A stretch of 32,675 nt of DNA from DATKPC01 sp035524275 (lineage in GTDB: Bacteria > Pseudomonadota > Gammaproteobacteria > Burkholderiales > Burkholderiaceae_F), in NCBI GenBank assembly GCA_035524275.1, contig DATKPC010000124.1, forward strand, positions 1-32,675, given 5' to 3'. The notes beneath the pieces were generated by a model. It worked only from the letters and a program-made list of their open reading frames with translations, did not search any database and was not told the origin of the DNA. This document shows positions 15,418 to 24,896 of the stretch, piece by piece. The translations under genes and the position numbers were made by a program. Position 1 is the first letter of the stretch, and the number at the start of each line of letters is the position of its first letter.

Positions 15418-17721
15418 CTACGCCGCGGCGCGCGGCGGCGGCGGAAGCCGCGTATCGGCGGCCACCACGTACTGGTTCTTGCCACGGGCCTTCGCGGCGT
15501 ACATCGCCTCGTCGGCGCGGGCGAGCAGCGTCTCGAAATCGCGGCCGTCGTCCGGCGCCACGGCGATGCCGATGCTCGCGCTGACGTTTACGCGACGCCG
15601 CTCGTCCTCGACGTCCTCGGCGATCGCCGCCAGGAGCTTGCCGGCGACGACATGCGCGACGTCCGGCGAATCGACGTCCGGCAGCACGACGACGAATTCG
15701 TCGCCTCCGGTCCGCGCGACGACGTCGTACTCGCGCACCACCGACGACATCCGCAGCGCGACGCGACGCAGCAGCGCATCGCCGTGGGCGTGGCCGAGGA
15801 CGTCGTTGATCGCCTTGAAACCGTCGAGGTCGACGACCATGATCGCCGCGCGCCGTTCGTGGCGCGCCGCGACCGACAGCAGCCAGCGCGCGTGGTCGAT
15901 CAACGACCGGCGGTTCGGCAGCCCGGTCAGCTCGTCGTGGTTCGCCTGGTGCCAGGCGAGTTCCTCGCGTCGCTTCAGCACGGTCACGTCGGTCACGACA
16001 AGGATCATCGTGCGGTCGCTCACGCCGCGGCCGGAGAACTGGCACCACGCCGAGCGGCCGCCCTCCGTCCGCACCAGCACCTCCTGGTACGCGCCTTCCC
16101 CGCGCTGCGCCGCCTCCATCGTGGCGCGCTCGAACTGGCCCCAATCGACGTCGGCCAGGAACACGTCCGGTAGCGACCGTCCCAGCAGGGCCTCGCGGGG
16201 CACGCCGAGCATCCGCAGCAGCGCCCGGTTGACCGTCTCGACGCGCCCGCCGCGCAGGAAGACGATGCCCTCGCCGGCGGCGTCGAACAGCGCCTCCTGG
16301 TTGCGCAGCGCGACGCTCACCTCGTGCTCGCGTCGCTTCAGCGCCGTCACGTCGCTGCAGACGCCGAATACCGACTGCAGCTTGCCGTCGGGCGCGAAGA
16401 CCGGCAGCGCGCTCACGAGCACGACGAGCGACGAACCGGTGCGCGTGCGCTGCGTCACCTCGACATCGAAAAGCGGCTCGCCGCGCCGCAGCATGGCGAT
16501 GCGGCGCAACATCGCGCGCCGCGCGACGCCCCGCAGCGCGGCGTCGAAGTCCATCACGTGGCACCCGAGTACCTCGCCGGGCTCGTAGCCATAGAGGTTG
16601 CGGCAGGCGCGGTCCGAGACGAACGTCAGCAGCCCCGCGGGGTCGCAGATCCAGATCAGCGACGGCGAAGCCTCCACGAGCGCGCGGTAGCGCCGCTCGC
16701 TGTCGGCGATGCGCAGTTCCGCTTCGCGCTTCGCGGAGACGTCGACCAGCGACGCGACAAAGCGTGTCGCGCGTCCGTCGCTGCCGCGGACCGACTCGCC
16801 GCGCACCTGCACCCAGAGATACGAGCCGTCGCGCCGCCGCATCCGCATTTCCTCGCGGAACGGGATGCCGCGCTCGAGGTGGATCCGCCTCGCCTCGAGG
16901 ACGCGATCGCGATCCTCCGGATGCACGGCAACGGAGAACCGGTAGGTGCGCGCGAACTCCTCGCGGCTCGCATAGCCGAGCATTTCGGCGTAGCGGTTCG
17001 AGAAGAAGCGCTCGCCCGTCAGCAGGTTCGTATCCGAGATCCCGGCGTCGATCGCGTCGAGCGCCAGCCGGAACTGCTCGCGCGAACGGGTCAGTTCCGA
17101 GGCCACGACTTCGCGCTCGCGCGCGACGAGTTCCGCGCGCCGACGCATCACGACGTTGGCGACGAGCGTGCGGCGCAGCCGGTGCGACGCGAAGGCCGCG
17201 GAGCCGATCGCGAGGACCCAGCACAGCAGCAGCGGCTCGCGCAGCGGCAGTTCGCGAGTCAGCAGCAGCAGGAGCTGCGCGAACGCCAGGGGCACGACGC
17301 AGGCGATCCACGGACGCCCTGCCGCGGCATAAGGCAGCAACGCGCCGAACACGACCCCCATCGAGACGCCGAGCTTGACCAGCGTCGCGTACGGCGACGG
17401 CAGCGGGAGGGCGACGAGCACCAGGGCCCACAGCGTGCCGTCGGCGGCAGCGAACATCGCGTAGCCGAGTCCGTCGCGCTCGACCCCGGCGGCGTCGCGC
17501 CCTGCCCGCTCCTTGCCACGCTCCAGGCAAAAGGCCCAGCGCCCCAGGAGCGCCGCCGCAAGGCACAGCCACCAGCCCAGAGCGCCGAGGACGCGACCCT
17601 CCTGCCAATGGACGCCGACCACCATCAGGCCCATGCCGAGGTCGAACGGCCACGTGATGCGGCCGAAGTTCATCGCGAGGCGCAGCAGGCGGCGCTCGAT
17701 GTCGCCGGATTCGACCCGCAT
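15418..17721 (-). CDS. Membrane-bound PAS-GGDEF diguanylate cyclase
   Basis: Second predicted cyclic di-GMP synthase, about 767 residues from ATG 17721 (a TTG at 17775 would add 18 Pro/Ala-rich residues). Five to six hydrophobic segments lie in about residues 20-190, and a basic and acidic helix (VMRRRAELVAREREVV) links to PAS 1 (FRLALDAIDAGISDTN), with its PAC segment SYLWVQVRGE. PAS 2 follows (YRALVEASPSLIWICDPAG), then PAS 3 (FDAAGEGIVFLRGG), then GGDEF. The active motif GGDEF is intact and the inhibitory RxxD is present as REYD five residues before it. PAS 2 is strikingly similar to one PAS of the downstream cyclase (ALVEASP-LIW-CD), which points to tandem paralogues. After the stop, the 14-base palindrome GGCGGGCGCCCGCC (15391-15404) could form a terminating stem. 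Confidence 0.9.
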   Translation of the reverse strand: MRVESGDIERRLLRLAMNFGRITWPFDLGMGLMVVGVHWQEGRVLGALGWWLCLAAALLGRWAFCLERGKERAGRDAAGVERDGLGYAMFAAADGTLWALVLVALPLPSPYATLVKLGVSMGVVFGALLPYAAAGRPWIACVVPLAFAQLLLLLTRELPLREPLLLCWVLAIGSAAFASHRLRRTLVANVVMRRRAELVAREREVVASELTRSREQFRLALDAIDAGISDTNLLTGERFFSNRYAEMLGYASREEFARTYRFSVAVHPEDRDRVLEARRIHLERGIPFREEMRMRRRDGSYLWVQVRGESVRGSDGRATRFVASLVDVSAKREAELRIADSERRYRALVEASPSLIWICDPAGLLTFVSDRACRNLYGYEPGEVLGCHVMDFDAALRGVARRAMLRRIAMLRRGEPLFDVEVTQRTRTGSSLVVLVSALPVFAPDGKLQSVFGVCSDVTALKRREHEVSVALRNQEALFDAAGEGIVFLRGGRVETVNRALLRMLGVPREALLGRSLPDVFLADVDWGQFERATMEAAQRGEGAYQEVLVRTEGGRSAWCQFSGRGVSDRTMILVVTDVTVLKRREELAWHQANHDELTGLPNRRSLIDHARWLLSVAARHERRAAIMVVDLDGFKAINDVLGHAHGDALLRRVALRMSSVVREYDVVARTGGDEFVVVLPDVDSPDVAHVVAGKLLAAIAEDVEDERRRVNVSASIGIAVAPDDGRDFETLLARADEAMYAAKARGKNQYVVAADTRLPPPPRAAA

Positions 17722-17957
17722 CGTTTGCGGGTGCTGTACGGCGGGCGGCGGGGGCGCGGGGGCGGGGGTGGCCAAGGTCGGACGACGATTCCGGCGGGTC
17801 GAGCGGCGGGAACGCGGGTTGCCGCGCGGTCCAGCGAACGCCCTACGTTAGACCATCCGCCGTCCGATGGAAGGCAAAATTGCATCGTGCAACCCCTGCG
17901 TTTCCTTCGCTTCGCACCCGGCGGCCGGGCGCCTGCCGCGATCGCCGGCGAATTGCC

Positions 17958-18827
17958 ATGAATCACGGTTATCGCGGACGCTTCGCGCCGTCGCCCACCG
18001 GGCCGCTGCACGCCGGTTCGCTCGTCGCCGCGCTCGCCAGCTGGCTCGACGCGCGCGCCCACGGCGGGGCGTGGCTGGTGCGGATCGAGGACATCGATCC
18101 GCCGCGGGAGGTCGCCGGAGCCGGGGAGTCGATCCTCGCGACGCTGGCCGCCTTCGGCCTCGTCCCGGACGAGCCGGTCGCTTGGCAAAGCCGCCACGCG
18201 CCGGCCTTCGAGGCCGCGCTTTCCCGCCTCGCCGATGCCGGTCTGCTGTACGGCTGCACCTGCTCGCGCCGCACGGCCGACGCCGATAGCCGGGCTGCCG
18301 GGCTGCCGCCGGGCGTCTACGCCGGAACCTGCCGCGGACAAACCTGGGAACCTGGGCTGGCGGCCCGGATTCGCGTTCCGGCGGAACCGATCGCCTTCGT
18401 CGACCGCCGTGCCGGACGCTTCGAGCAGTCGCTGGCCCGCGAGGTCGGGGATTTCGTCCTGCGCCGGGCTGACGGGCTCTGGGCCTACCAGCTTGCCGTC
18501 GTCGTCGACGACGCCGACGCCGGCGTGACCGACGTCGTGCGCGGCGCCGACCTGCTCGACAACACGCCGCGGCAGATCTTCCTGCAGCGCTCGCTCGGCC
18601 TGCCGACACCGCGCTACCTGCACGTGGCCGTCGTCAACGGTCCCGACGGCGCCAAGCTGTCGAAGCAGAACGGTGCACCGGCGCTCGCGCCGTCCGGCCG
18701 CCTCGACGACCTGCTCGCGGCCTGGTCCCACCTCGGATTCGCGCCGCCGCCACGCGCCGCCGGCATCGACCGCGATGCCTTCCTGCGATATGCGGTATCG
18801 GCGTGGCACCGCCATTGGCCGGCATAA
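17958..18827 (+). CDS. gluQ: Glutamyl-Q tRNA(Asp) synthetase
   Basis: A stand-alone catalytic core of a glutamyl-tRNA synthetase that attaches glutamate to the queuosine base at the wobble position of tRNA(Asp). The protein has 289 residues and lacks an anticodon-binding domain, as expected for GluQ/YadB. The class I HIGH-type motif is FAPSPTGPLHAGSLVAAL at residues about 8-25. A Zn-binding pattern is seen at YGCTCSRR with a later Y-x3-C (VYAGTCRG). The KMSKS-type loop is AKLSKQNGA near residue 233. ATG 17958 immediately precedes the conserved GRFAPSPTGPL, so start choice is firm although no clear Shine-Dalgarno is seen. It starts a plus-strand run divergent from the cyclases. Confidence 0.93.
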   Translation: MNHGYRGRFAPSPTGPLHAGSLVAALASWLDARAHGGAWLVRIEDIDPPREVAGAGESILATLAAFGLVPDEPVAWQSRHAPAFEAALSRLADAGLLYGCTCSRRTADADSRAAGLPPGVYAGTCRGQTWEPGLAARIRVPAEPIAFVDRRAGRFEQSLAREVGDFVLRRADGLWAYQLAVVVDDADAGVTDVVRGADLLDNTPRQIFLQRSLGLPTPRYLHVAVVNGPDGAKLSKQNGAPALAPSGRLDDLLAAWSHLGFAPPPRAAGIDRDAFLRYAVSAWHRHWPA

Positions 18828-18886
18828 TCGGGCATGGCGGCGCGGGGGGCGCCGCGCGCGGGGCGCCGTCCAGGCGGCGATCATCC

Positions 18887-19375
18887 ATGGCCGACCACAC
18901 CGACATCGCGACGCTCGAGCGCATCCTGCGGGACTGCCGGCGCGTGGCTGTCGTCGGGGTCAGCGCCGACTGGAACCGTCCGAGCCATTTCGTCGCCAAG
19001 TACCTCGTGGAGCACGGCTACACGATGATCCCGGTGAATCCCGCGTACGCCGAGGTCCTCGGCCGGCGCTGCCATCCGACGCTGCAGGCGGCGCGCGAGG
19101 CGGAAGGGCCGATCGACCTGGTCGACTGCTTCCGCCGCGCGGACCACATCGGTCCGATCGTCGCCGAGGCGGTCGCCATCGGCGCGAGGGTCGTCTGGAT
19201 GCAGCTGGGCATCGTCAACGACGAGGCGGCGGCGCAGGCGCGCGCCGCGGGCCTGGACGTCGTGATGGATCGCTGCATCAAGATCGAGCACGCACGGCTT
19301 TTCGGGGGACTCGGCTGGGCCGGCGTGAACACCGGGATCGTCTCGAGTCGTCGGCCGCGCCAGCTGCCGTACTGA
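18887..19375 (+). CDS. CoA-binding (YccU-like) protein
   Basis: Small Rossmann-fold protein of 162 residues of the CoA_binding_2 family. The dinucleotide/CoA-binding loop is VAVVGVSADWNRPSHFVAKYL near residue 19. VIPVNP-type MIPVNPAYAEVLGRRCHPTL follows, then IDLVDCFRRADHIGPIVAEA and ARVVWMQLGIVNDEAA, all typical of the family. The biochemical role in bacteria is not established; the fold matches the CoA-binding subdomain of succinyl-CoA synthetases. It lies 13 bases before the O-acetylhomoserine sulfhydrylase gene, likely in one transcript. ATG 18887 is chosen because translation from the upstream frame would add a low-complexity Gly/Ala/Arg stretch. Confidence 0.88.
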   Translation: MADHTDIATLERILRDCRRVAVVGVSADWNRPSHFVAKYLVEHGYTMIPVNPAYAEVLGRRCHPTLQAAREAEGPIDLVDCFRRADHIGPIVAEAVAIGARVVWMQLGIVNDEAAAQARAAGLDVVMDRCIKIEHARLFGGLGWAGVNTGIVSSRRPRQLPY

Positions 19376-19388
19376 CCGGGCCGCCAGG

Positions 19389-20690
19389 ATGGAATCGGAC
19401 CGCACCTTCGGCATCGAGACGCTGTGCCTGCACGCCGGCCAGCAGCCGGACGCGGCGACCGGAAGCCGCGCCGCGCCGATCCACCAGACGACGTCGTACG
19501 TCTTCGACTCCGCGGATCATGCGGCGAGTCTTTTCAACCTGCAGACGTTCGGCAACGTCTACTCGCGCATCAGCAATCCGACGGTCGCGGTCCTGGAGGA
19601 GCGCGTCGCGGCGCTGGAAAACGGGCGCGCGGCGCTGGCCACCGCAAGCGGCATGTCGGCCCAGATGACGGGCCTGCTGACGCTGCTGCGGCCCGGCGAC
19701 CACGTCGTCTCATCGGCGCAGCTCTACGGCGGCACCTATTCGCAGCTCGACGTCAGCCTGCGACGCCTCGGGATCGAAACGACTTTCGTCGACCCGGAGC
19801 GGATCGAGAACTTCGCCGCCGCGTTCCGCCCGGCCACGCGCCTCGTCTACGCCGAGAGCCTCGGCAACCCGCGCCTCAACGTGCTGGACATCGAGCCGCT
19901 GGCGGACCTTGCGCACGCGCACGGCGTCCCGCTGATGGTCGACAACACGATCCCGTCACCCTACCTGTGCCGGCCCTTCGACTGGGGCGCCGACATCGTC
20001 GTGCACTCCGCGACCAAGTACCTCGGCGGCCACGGCACGACGCTCGGCGGGGTCCTCGTCGAGAGCGGGCGCTTCGCCTGGGACAACGGCAGGTTCCCGG
20101 ACATGGTGGCGGCGTCCGAGGGCTATCACGGCGTGAAGTTCTGGGAGACGTTCGGCGACTTCGCCTTCACGATGAAGGCGCGGATGGAGGTCCTGCGCAT
20201 TCACGGCGCCGCGCTCGCGCCCTTGTCCGCGTTCCTGCTGCTGCAGGGCGTCGAGACGCTGCACGTCCGGATGGAACGGCACTGCCAGAACGCCCGGCGC
20301 GTCGCCGGATACCTCGCGGATCATCCGCGCGTGGCCTGGGTGAACTGGCCCGGCCTGCCGTCGAGCCCGTCCTACGCGCTGGCGCGGAAGTACCTGCGCG
20401 GCATCGACGGCGAGCCCGGCGCCTCCGGCGTGCTGACCTTCGGCGTCCATGGCGGGGCCGCCGCCGGCGAGCGCTTCATCAACCGCCTCAAGTTCATCTC
20501 GCACCTCGCCAATATCGGCGACGCCAAGTCGCTCGTCATCCACCCGGCATCGACGACGCACCGCCAGCTCTCGGAGGCCGACCAGGCCGCCGCCGGCGTG
20601 CGGCCGGAGATGGTGCGCCTGTCGATCGGCATCGAGTCGATCGACGATATCCTCTGGGACCTCGACCAGGCGCTCCGGACCATGGCATGA
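19389..20690 (+). CDS. metY: O-acetylhomoserine aminocarboxypropyltransferase (sulfhydrylase)
   Basis: PLP enzyme that joins O-acetylhomoserine and sulfide to give homocysteine, a direct-sulfhydrylation route to methionine. The protein has 433 residues, the length of the MetY subgroup rather than the shorter MetB/MetC enzymes. Cys/Met-metabolism PLP signatures are present: TLCLHAGQQPD at the N-terminus, YSRISNPTVAVLEERVAALE near residue 57, SAQLYGGTYSQ, and the Schiff-base lysine K210 in HSATKYLGGHGTTLGG. The C-terminal SHLANIGDAKSLVIHPASTTH and VRLSIGIESIDDI are also diagnostic. Its stop overlaps the start of the metallophosphoesterase (ATGA). A sulfhydrylase rather than MetZ is inferred from length and the LANIGDAKSL segment. 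Confidence 0.92.
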   Translation: MESDRTFGIETLCLHAGQQPDAATGSRAAPIHQTTSYVFDSADHAASLFNLQTFGNVYSRISNPTVAVLEERVAALENGRAALATASGMSAQMTGLLTLLRPGDHVVSSAQLYGGTYSQLDVSLRRLGIETTFVDPERIENFAAAFRPATRLVYAESLGNPRLNVLDIEPLADLAHAHGVPLMVDNTIPSPYLCRPFDWGADIVVHSATKYLGGHGTTLGGVLVESGRFAWDNGRFPDMVAASEGYHGVKFWETFGDFAFTMKARMEVLRIHGAALAPLSAFLLLQGVETLHVRMERHCQNARRVAGYLADHPRVAWVNWPGLPSSPSYALARKYLRGIDGEPGASGVLTFGVHGGAAAGERFINRLKFISHLANIGDAKSLVIHPASTTHRQLSEADQAAAGVRPEMVRLSIGIESIDDILWDLDQALRTMA

Positions 20691-21433
20691 CGATCGCGAT
20701 CCTTACCGACCTGCACGCCAACCGCGAGGCGGTCGAGGCGTGCCTGGAGCATGCCGAGAAGCGCGGCGCCGACCGCTACGTCTTCCTCGGCGACCTCGTC
20801 GGCTACGGCGCCGACCCGGAGTGGGTCGTGCAGACCGTGAGGCGCCACGTGGAACAGGGCGCGCTGGTGGTCCAGGGCAACCACGACGCGGCGGTCGCCG
20901 GCTCGCTGCGCGAGAAGCTCAACCCGGACGCGCGCCGCGTCGTCGACTGGACCCGCGGGCAGTTGACCGCGGAGAGCGTCGCGTTCCTCGGCGACATGCC
21001 GATGCGCCACGAGGAGGGGCCGTGGCTGTTCGTCCATGCGAACGGCTGGGCGCCGCAGGACTTCGAGTACATCTCCGGGCTGCTCGATGCCGGCCGCAGC
21101 ATGCGCGCGACGCGCGCGCGCATCACGTTCTGCGGCCACGTGCACGACCAGGTGCTCTACCACATGGGCATCCAGCAGCGCGTCGAGCAGTTCGCGCCGG
21201 TCGCCGGCAGCCCCGTGCCGCTGTCGGCATCGCGCCGCTGGCTCGCCGTGGCCGGATCCGTCGGACAGCCCCGCGACGGCAATCCGGCGGCCTGCTACGT
21301 CACGTTCGACGAACTCAACAACCTGCTGACGTTCTGGCGCGTTCCGTACGACCACGACGGCGCCGCCGCGAAGATCCGCGCTGCCGGCCTTCCGGAAAGC
21401 CTGGCGCGGATGCTCGAAGGGACGATCCGCTGA
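20687..21433 (+). CDS. Calcineurin-like metallophosphoesterase
   Basis: Predicted dinuclear metal phosphoesterase of 248 residues. All five metal-binding blocks are visible: D-x-H as ILTDLHANREA at residues about 5-15, GDLVGYGADP near residue 35, GNHDAAV near residue 64, the FVHAN histidine near residue 112, and FCGHVHDQV near residue 146. The pattern fits the MPP family with short caps (YfcE/diadenosine-tetraphosphatase-like), so it may act on a phosphoprotein or a nucleotide. The start overlaps the metY stop by 4 bases and is followed 50 bases later by a Ser/Thr kinase gene. That pairing suggests a phosphatase for the kinase or its targets; this is inference from context only. Confidence 0.88.
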   Translation: MTIAILTDLHANREAVEACLEHAEKRGADRYVFLGDLVGYGADPEWVVQTVRRHVEQGALVVQGNHDAAVAGSLREKLNPDARRVVDWTRGQLTAESVAFLGDMPMRHEEGPWLFVHANGWAPQDFEYISGLLDAGRSMRATRARITFCGHVHDQVLYHMGIQQRVEQFAPVAGSPVPLSASRRWLAVAGSVGQPRDGNPAACYVTFDELNNLLTFWRVPYDHDGAAAKIRAAGLPESLARMLEGTIR

Positions 21434-21483
21434 GCTCGCGACCCGTTCATTCCTGTCCTCCCGTCCTGATCGGCTAGGACCCC

Positions 21484-22971
21484 GTGGCTACCACGCATCG
21501 CGTCGCCGCCGGCATGGTGATCGACGGATTCACGCTCGAGGAGCGCCTGCATCGGGGTGGCATGGCGACGCTGTGGCGCGTCAACCGGCGCGATCTCCCG
21601 GCGCCCGCCCTGATGAAGATCCCGGCGCTCGGCGGGGACGACGACGCGACGGCGATCGTCGGCTTCGAGGTCGAGCAGATGATCATGCCGCGGCTCGTCG
21701 GCCCGCATGTCCCGCGCTTCATCGCCGCCGGCGGCTTCGACGAGCAGCCGTACATCGTGATGGAGCTGATCGCCGGCGATTCGCTGCGCATCCGCTTCGA
21801 GCAATCCCCGCTGCCCGCCGCGGAGGTCGCCGCGATCGGCGCCCGCGTCGCCGCCGCGCTTCACGACCTGCACCAGCAGCACGTGATCCACCTCGACATC
21901 AAGCCGAGCAACATCCTCTTCCGCCCGACCGGCGAAGCGGTGCTGATCGACTACGGCCTCGCGCGACACGACCACCTGCCGGACCTGCTCGCCGAGGAGT
22001 TCCGGCTGCCGCTGGGGACCGGCCCGTACATCGCGCCGGAACAGGTCCTGGGCGACCGGACCGATCCCCGCAGCGACCTGTTCGCGCTCGGCGTGCTGCT
22101 CTATCACCTGGCGACGGGGCAGCGCCCGTTCGGCGCGCCGACCACCGTGCGCGGCTTGAAGAAGCGCCTCTACCAGGCGCCGATCCCCCCGCGCCGGCAC
22201 AAGCCAGACTGCCCGGCTTGGCTCGAGGAAATCATCCTGCACTGCCTCGAGGTGGAGCCGGAACGTCGCTTCGGATCGGCGGCGCAGGTCGCCTTCGAGC
22301 TCACGCATCCGGAGGGCGTCGTCGTCACCGATCGCGCGCAGCGCGCCGCCGGCGACAACCTGCGGTCGCGCATCGCTCGCTGGTTCCGCTCGACGGGGCA
22401 CCAGCCTGCCGCGCGCGGCGCGATGCGCCAGCTGAGCCGCGCGCCCATCGTGCTGGCCGCCGTCGACCTGTCGCAGGAATGGGAAGCGCTCGCGGAGGCG
22501 CTGCGCACCGCGGTGCGGCGCGTGCTGACCGCCGATCCGGGGGCGCGGCTCGCCTGCGTCTCGGTGCTCAAGACGAGCCGGATCGCGATCGACAATACGA
22601 CCGACGCCGAAGGGCGGCACCTGCACGTGAAGCGCCTCGTCGAACTGCAGCATTGGGCGCGACCGCTCGACCTGCCGGGCGAGCGGATGACGTATCACGT
22701 GCTTGCCGCCCCGGACATCGCCGACGCGATCGTCGACTACGTGAAGACCAACGGCGTCGACCACGTCGTCATCGGTTCGCGCGGCCTGCCGACGCTGCAG
22801 CGGGTGCTGGGAAGCGTCTCGGCGAAGGTCGTCGCGATGGCGCCGTGCACGGTCACCGTCGTCAAGACGCCGCAGGTCGAGTCGGAAGCGAGCGGGGGGG
22901 CAGCGGGCGATGGCGCACGCAGCGCCGACGACCCGGCGCCGACCGGTGCGGTTCAGGACACCGGGACGTAG
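21484..22971 (+). CDS. Ser/Thr protein kinase fused to a universal stress protein domain
   Basis: A soluble two-domain protein of 495 residues. Kinase domain at residues about 14-280: a glycine loop (EERLHRGGMATLW), the ATP lysine K45 in LMKIP, the catalytic loop HLDIKPSNI with D138, and the metal-binding DYG with D156. GTGPYIAPEQ is the P+1/APE segment, and DLFALGVLLYHLATGQRPF is the F helix. HLD and DYG replace the usual HRD and DFG, so it is a non-RD kinase and may not need activation-loop phosphorylation. A UspA-like domain occupies residues about 320-470 and ends in the nucleotide motif GSRGLPTLQRVLGSVS. The tail is Ala/Gly-rich. There is no transmembrane segment or PASTA repeat. Starts at GTG 21484; the next in-frame start is ATG at residue 11. 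Confidence 0.9.
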   Translation: MATTHRVAAGMVIDGFTLEERLHRGGMATLWRVNRRDLPAPALMKIPALGGDDDATAIVGFEVEQMIMPRLVGPHVPRFIAAGGFDEQPYIVMELIAGDSLRIRFEQSPLPAAEVAAIGARVAAALHDLHQQHVIHLDIKPSNILFRPTGEAVLIDYGLARHDHLPDLLAEEFRLPLGTGPYIAPEQVLGDRTDPRSDLFALGVLLYHLATGQRPFGAPTTVRGLKKRLYQAPIPPRRHKPDCPAWLEEIILHCLEVEPERRFGSAAQVAFELTHPEGVVVTDRAQRAAGDNLRSRIARWFRSTGHQPAARGAMRQLSRAPIVLAAVDLSQEWEALAEALRTAVRRVLTADPGARLACVSVLKTSRIAIDNTTDAEGRHLHVKRLVELQHWARPLDLPGERMTYHVLAAPDIADAIVDYVKTNGVDHVVIGSRGLPTLQRVLGSVSAKVVAMAPCTVTVVKTPQVESEASGGAAGDGARSADDPAPTGAVQDTGT

Positions 22972-22980
22972 CCGTCCCGG
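22961..22980. terminator. Hairpin across the kinase stop codon
   Basis: CCGGGAC and GTCCCGG form a perfect 7-bp stem with a 6-nt GTAGCC loop that contains the kinase TAG. It fills the 13-base space between the convergent kinase and helicase genes, so it could terminate both transcripts. No T-run follows on either strand. Confidence 0.4.
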
Positions 22981-22984
22981 CGCG

Positions 22985-24358
<1,374 letters not shown>

Positions 24359-24372
24359 CAGGTCGCCAGAGA

Positions 24373-24388
24373 TTGCCCGAAAGGGCAA
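24373..24388 (-). promoter_or_regulatory. Hairpin in the rhlE leader
   Basis: A perfect 6-bp inverted repeat (TTGCCC / GGGCAA) with a 4-nt loop lies 14 bases upstream of the rhlE ATG. In the transcript the loop would be UUUC. It could influence ribosome access; the effect is inference. DEAD-box genes are often controlled through leader structure. Confidence 0.35.
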
Positions 24389-24493
24389 GCCTCCCGGCCA
24401 AGTCGTCAACCCTTTAGTCTACCAGCCCGCACGGAACTGCCGCACCGTGCGCCGCCGTGCGGCGGACACCCGTAACCGGCGTGGGCAGGGGAT

Positions 24494-24520
24494 GGGCGCG
24501 CGCCGCGGCGGCGCGCGCCC
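24494..24520. terminator. Strong GC hairpin after the small basic gene
   Basis: GGGCGCGCGCCG is repeated in inverted form (12 bp) around a 3-base centre, beginning 8 bases beyond the stop at 24528 on the minus strand. No T-run follows on that strand. It probably separates this gene from rhlE. Confidence 0.45.
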
Positions 24521-24527
24521 GGGAATC

Positions 24528-24752
24528 CTAGTGCTTCTTTTTCTTCTTCAGCAGCTGGTGCAGGCTCTCGACGCCCTCGCGCTTGAGCAACGTGTCGAGG
24601 TGCATGTCGGAGCGGTATCCGGCCGCGAAATGCTCGCCGTATTCCTTGCGCAGCGTCCCAACGGTCGTGTCTCCGCGCTTCTTGCGGATCGCGCCGCTCT
24701 TGTCGCGCTGCCGGTCGTCGAGGCCCTTCCTGAAGTGCTTGCCGTTCGCCAT
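24528..24752 (-). CDS. Small basic protein of unknown function
   Basis: A 74-residue protein starting MANGKHFRKGLDDRQRDKSG and ending in LLKKKKKH. It is strongly charged (many Lys, Arg, Asp) with no membrane segment and no cysteine. The middle (GTLRKEYGEHFAAGYRSDMHLDTLL) looks ordered and mostly helical, ending in a Lys-rich tail. I do not recognise a named family. Translation is well supported by AGGAGGG immediately upstream of the ATG, one of the strongest ribosome-binding sites here. It sits between two Hsp20 genes and rhlE on the same strand, each side marked by a stable hairpin, so it is probably a separate transcript. A nucleic-acid or ribosome-binding role would fit the charge but is a guess. 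Confidence 0.75.
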   Translation of the reverse strand: MANGKHFRKGLDDRQRDKSGAIRKKRGDTTVGTLRKEYGEHFAAGYRSDMHLDTLLKREGVESLHQLLKKKKKH

Positions 24753-24827
24753 CTTCCCTCCTGCGGTCTCCCGCTTTCGTCTTGTCGCGATGCCCCGCGT
24801 GACATCAGCGGATCGCCGGAGGTGCCG

Positions 24828-24862
24828 GCTCGCGGGCGCGCCTGGATCGTACGCCCGCGAGC
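24828..24862. terminator. 11-bp stem after the Hsp20 pair
   Basis: GCTCGCGGGCG (24828-24838) and CGCCCGCGAGC (24852-24862) are perfect reverse complements around a 13-base loop. The stem lies about 35 bases beyond the stop of the second hsp20 gene on the minus strand. No T-run follows. Its position suggests it ends or protects the chaperone transcript. Confidence 0.45.
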
Positions 24863-24896
24863 GCAGCAGGGCAATGTTTTCGCCGCGGCGCCGACC

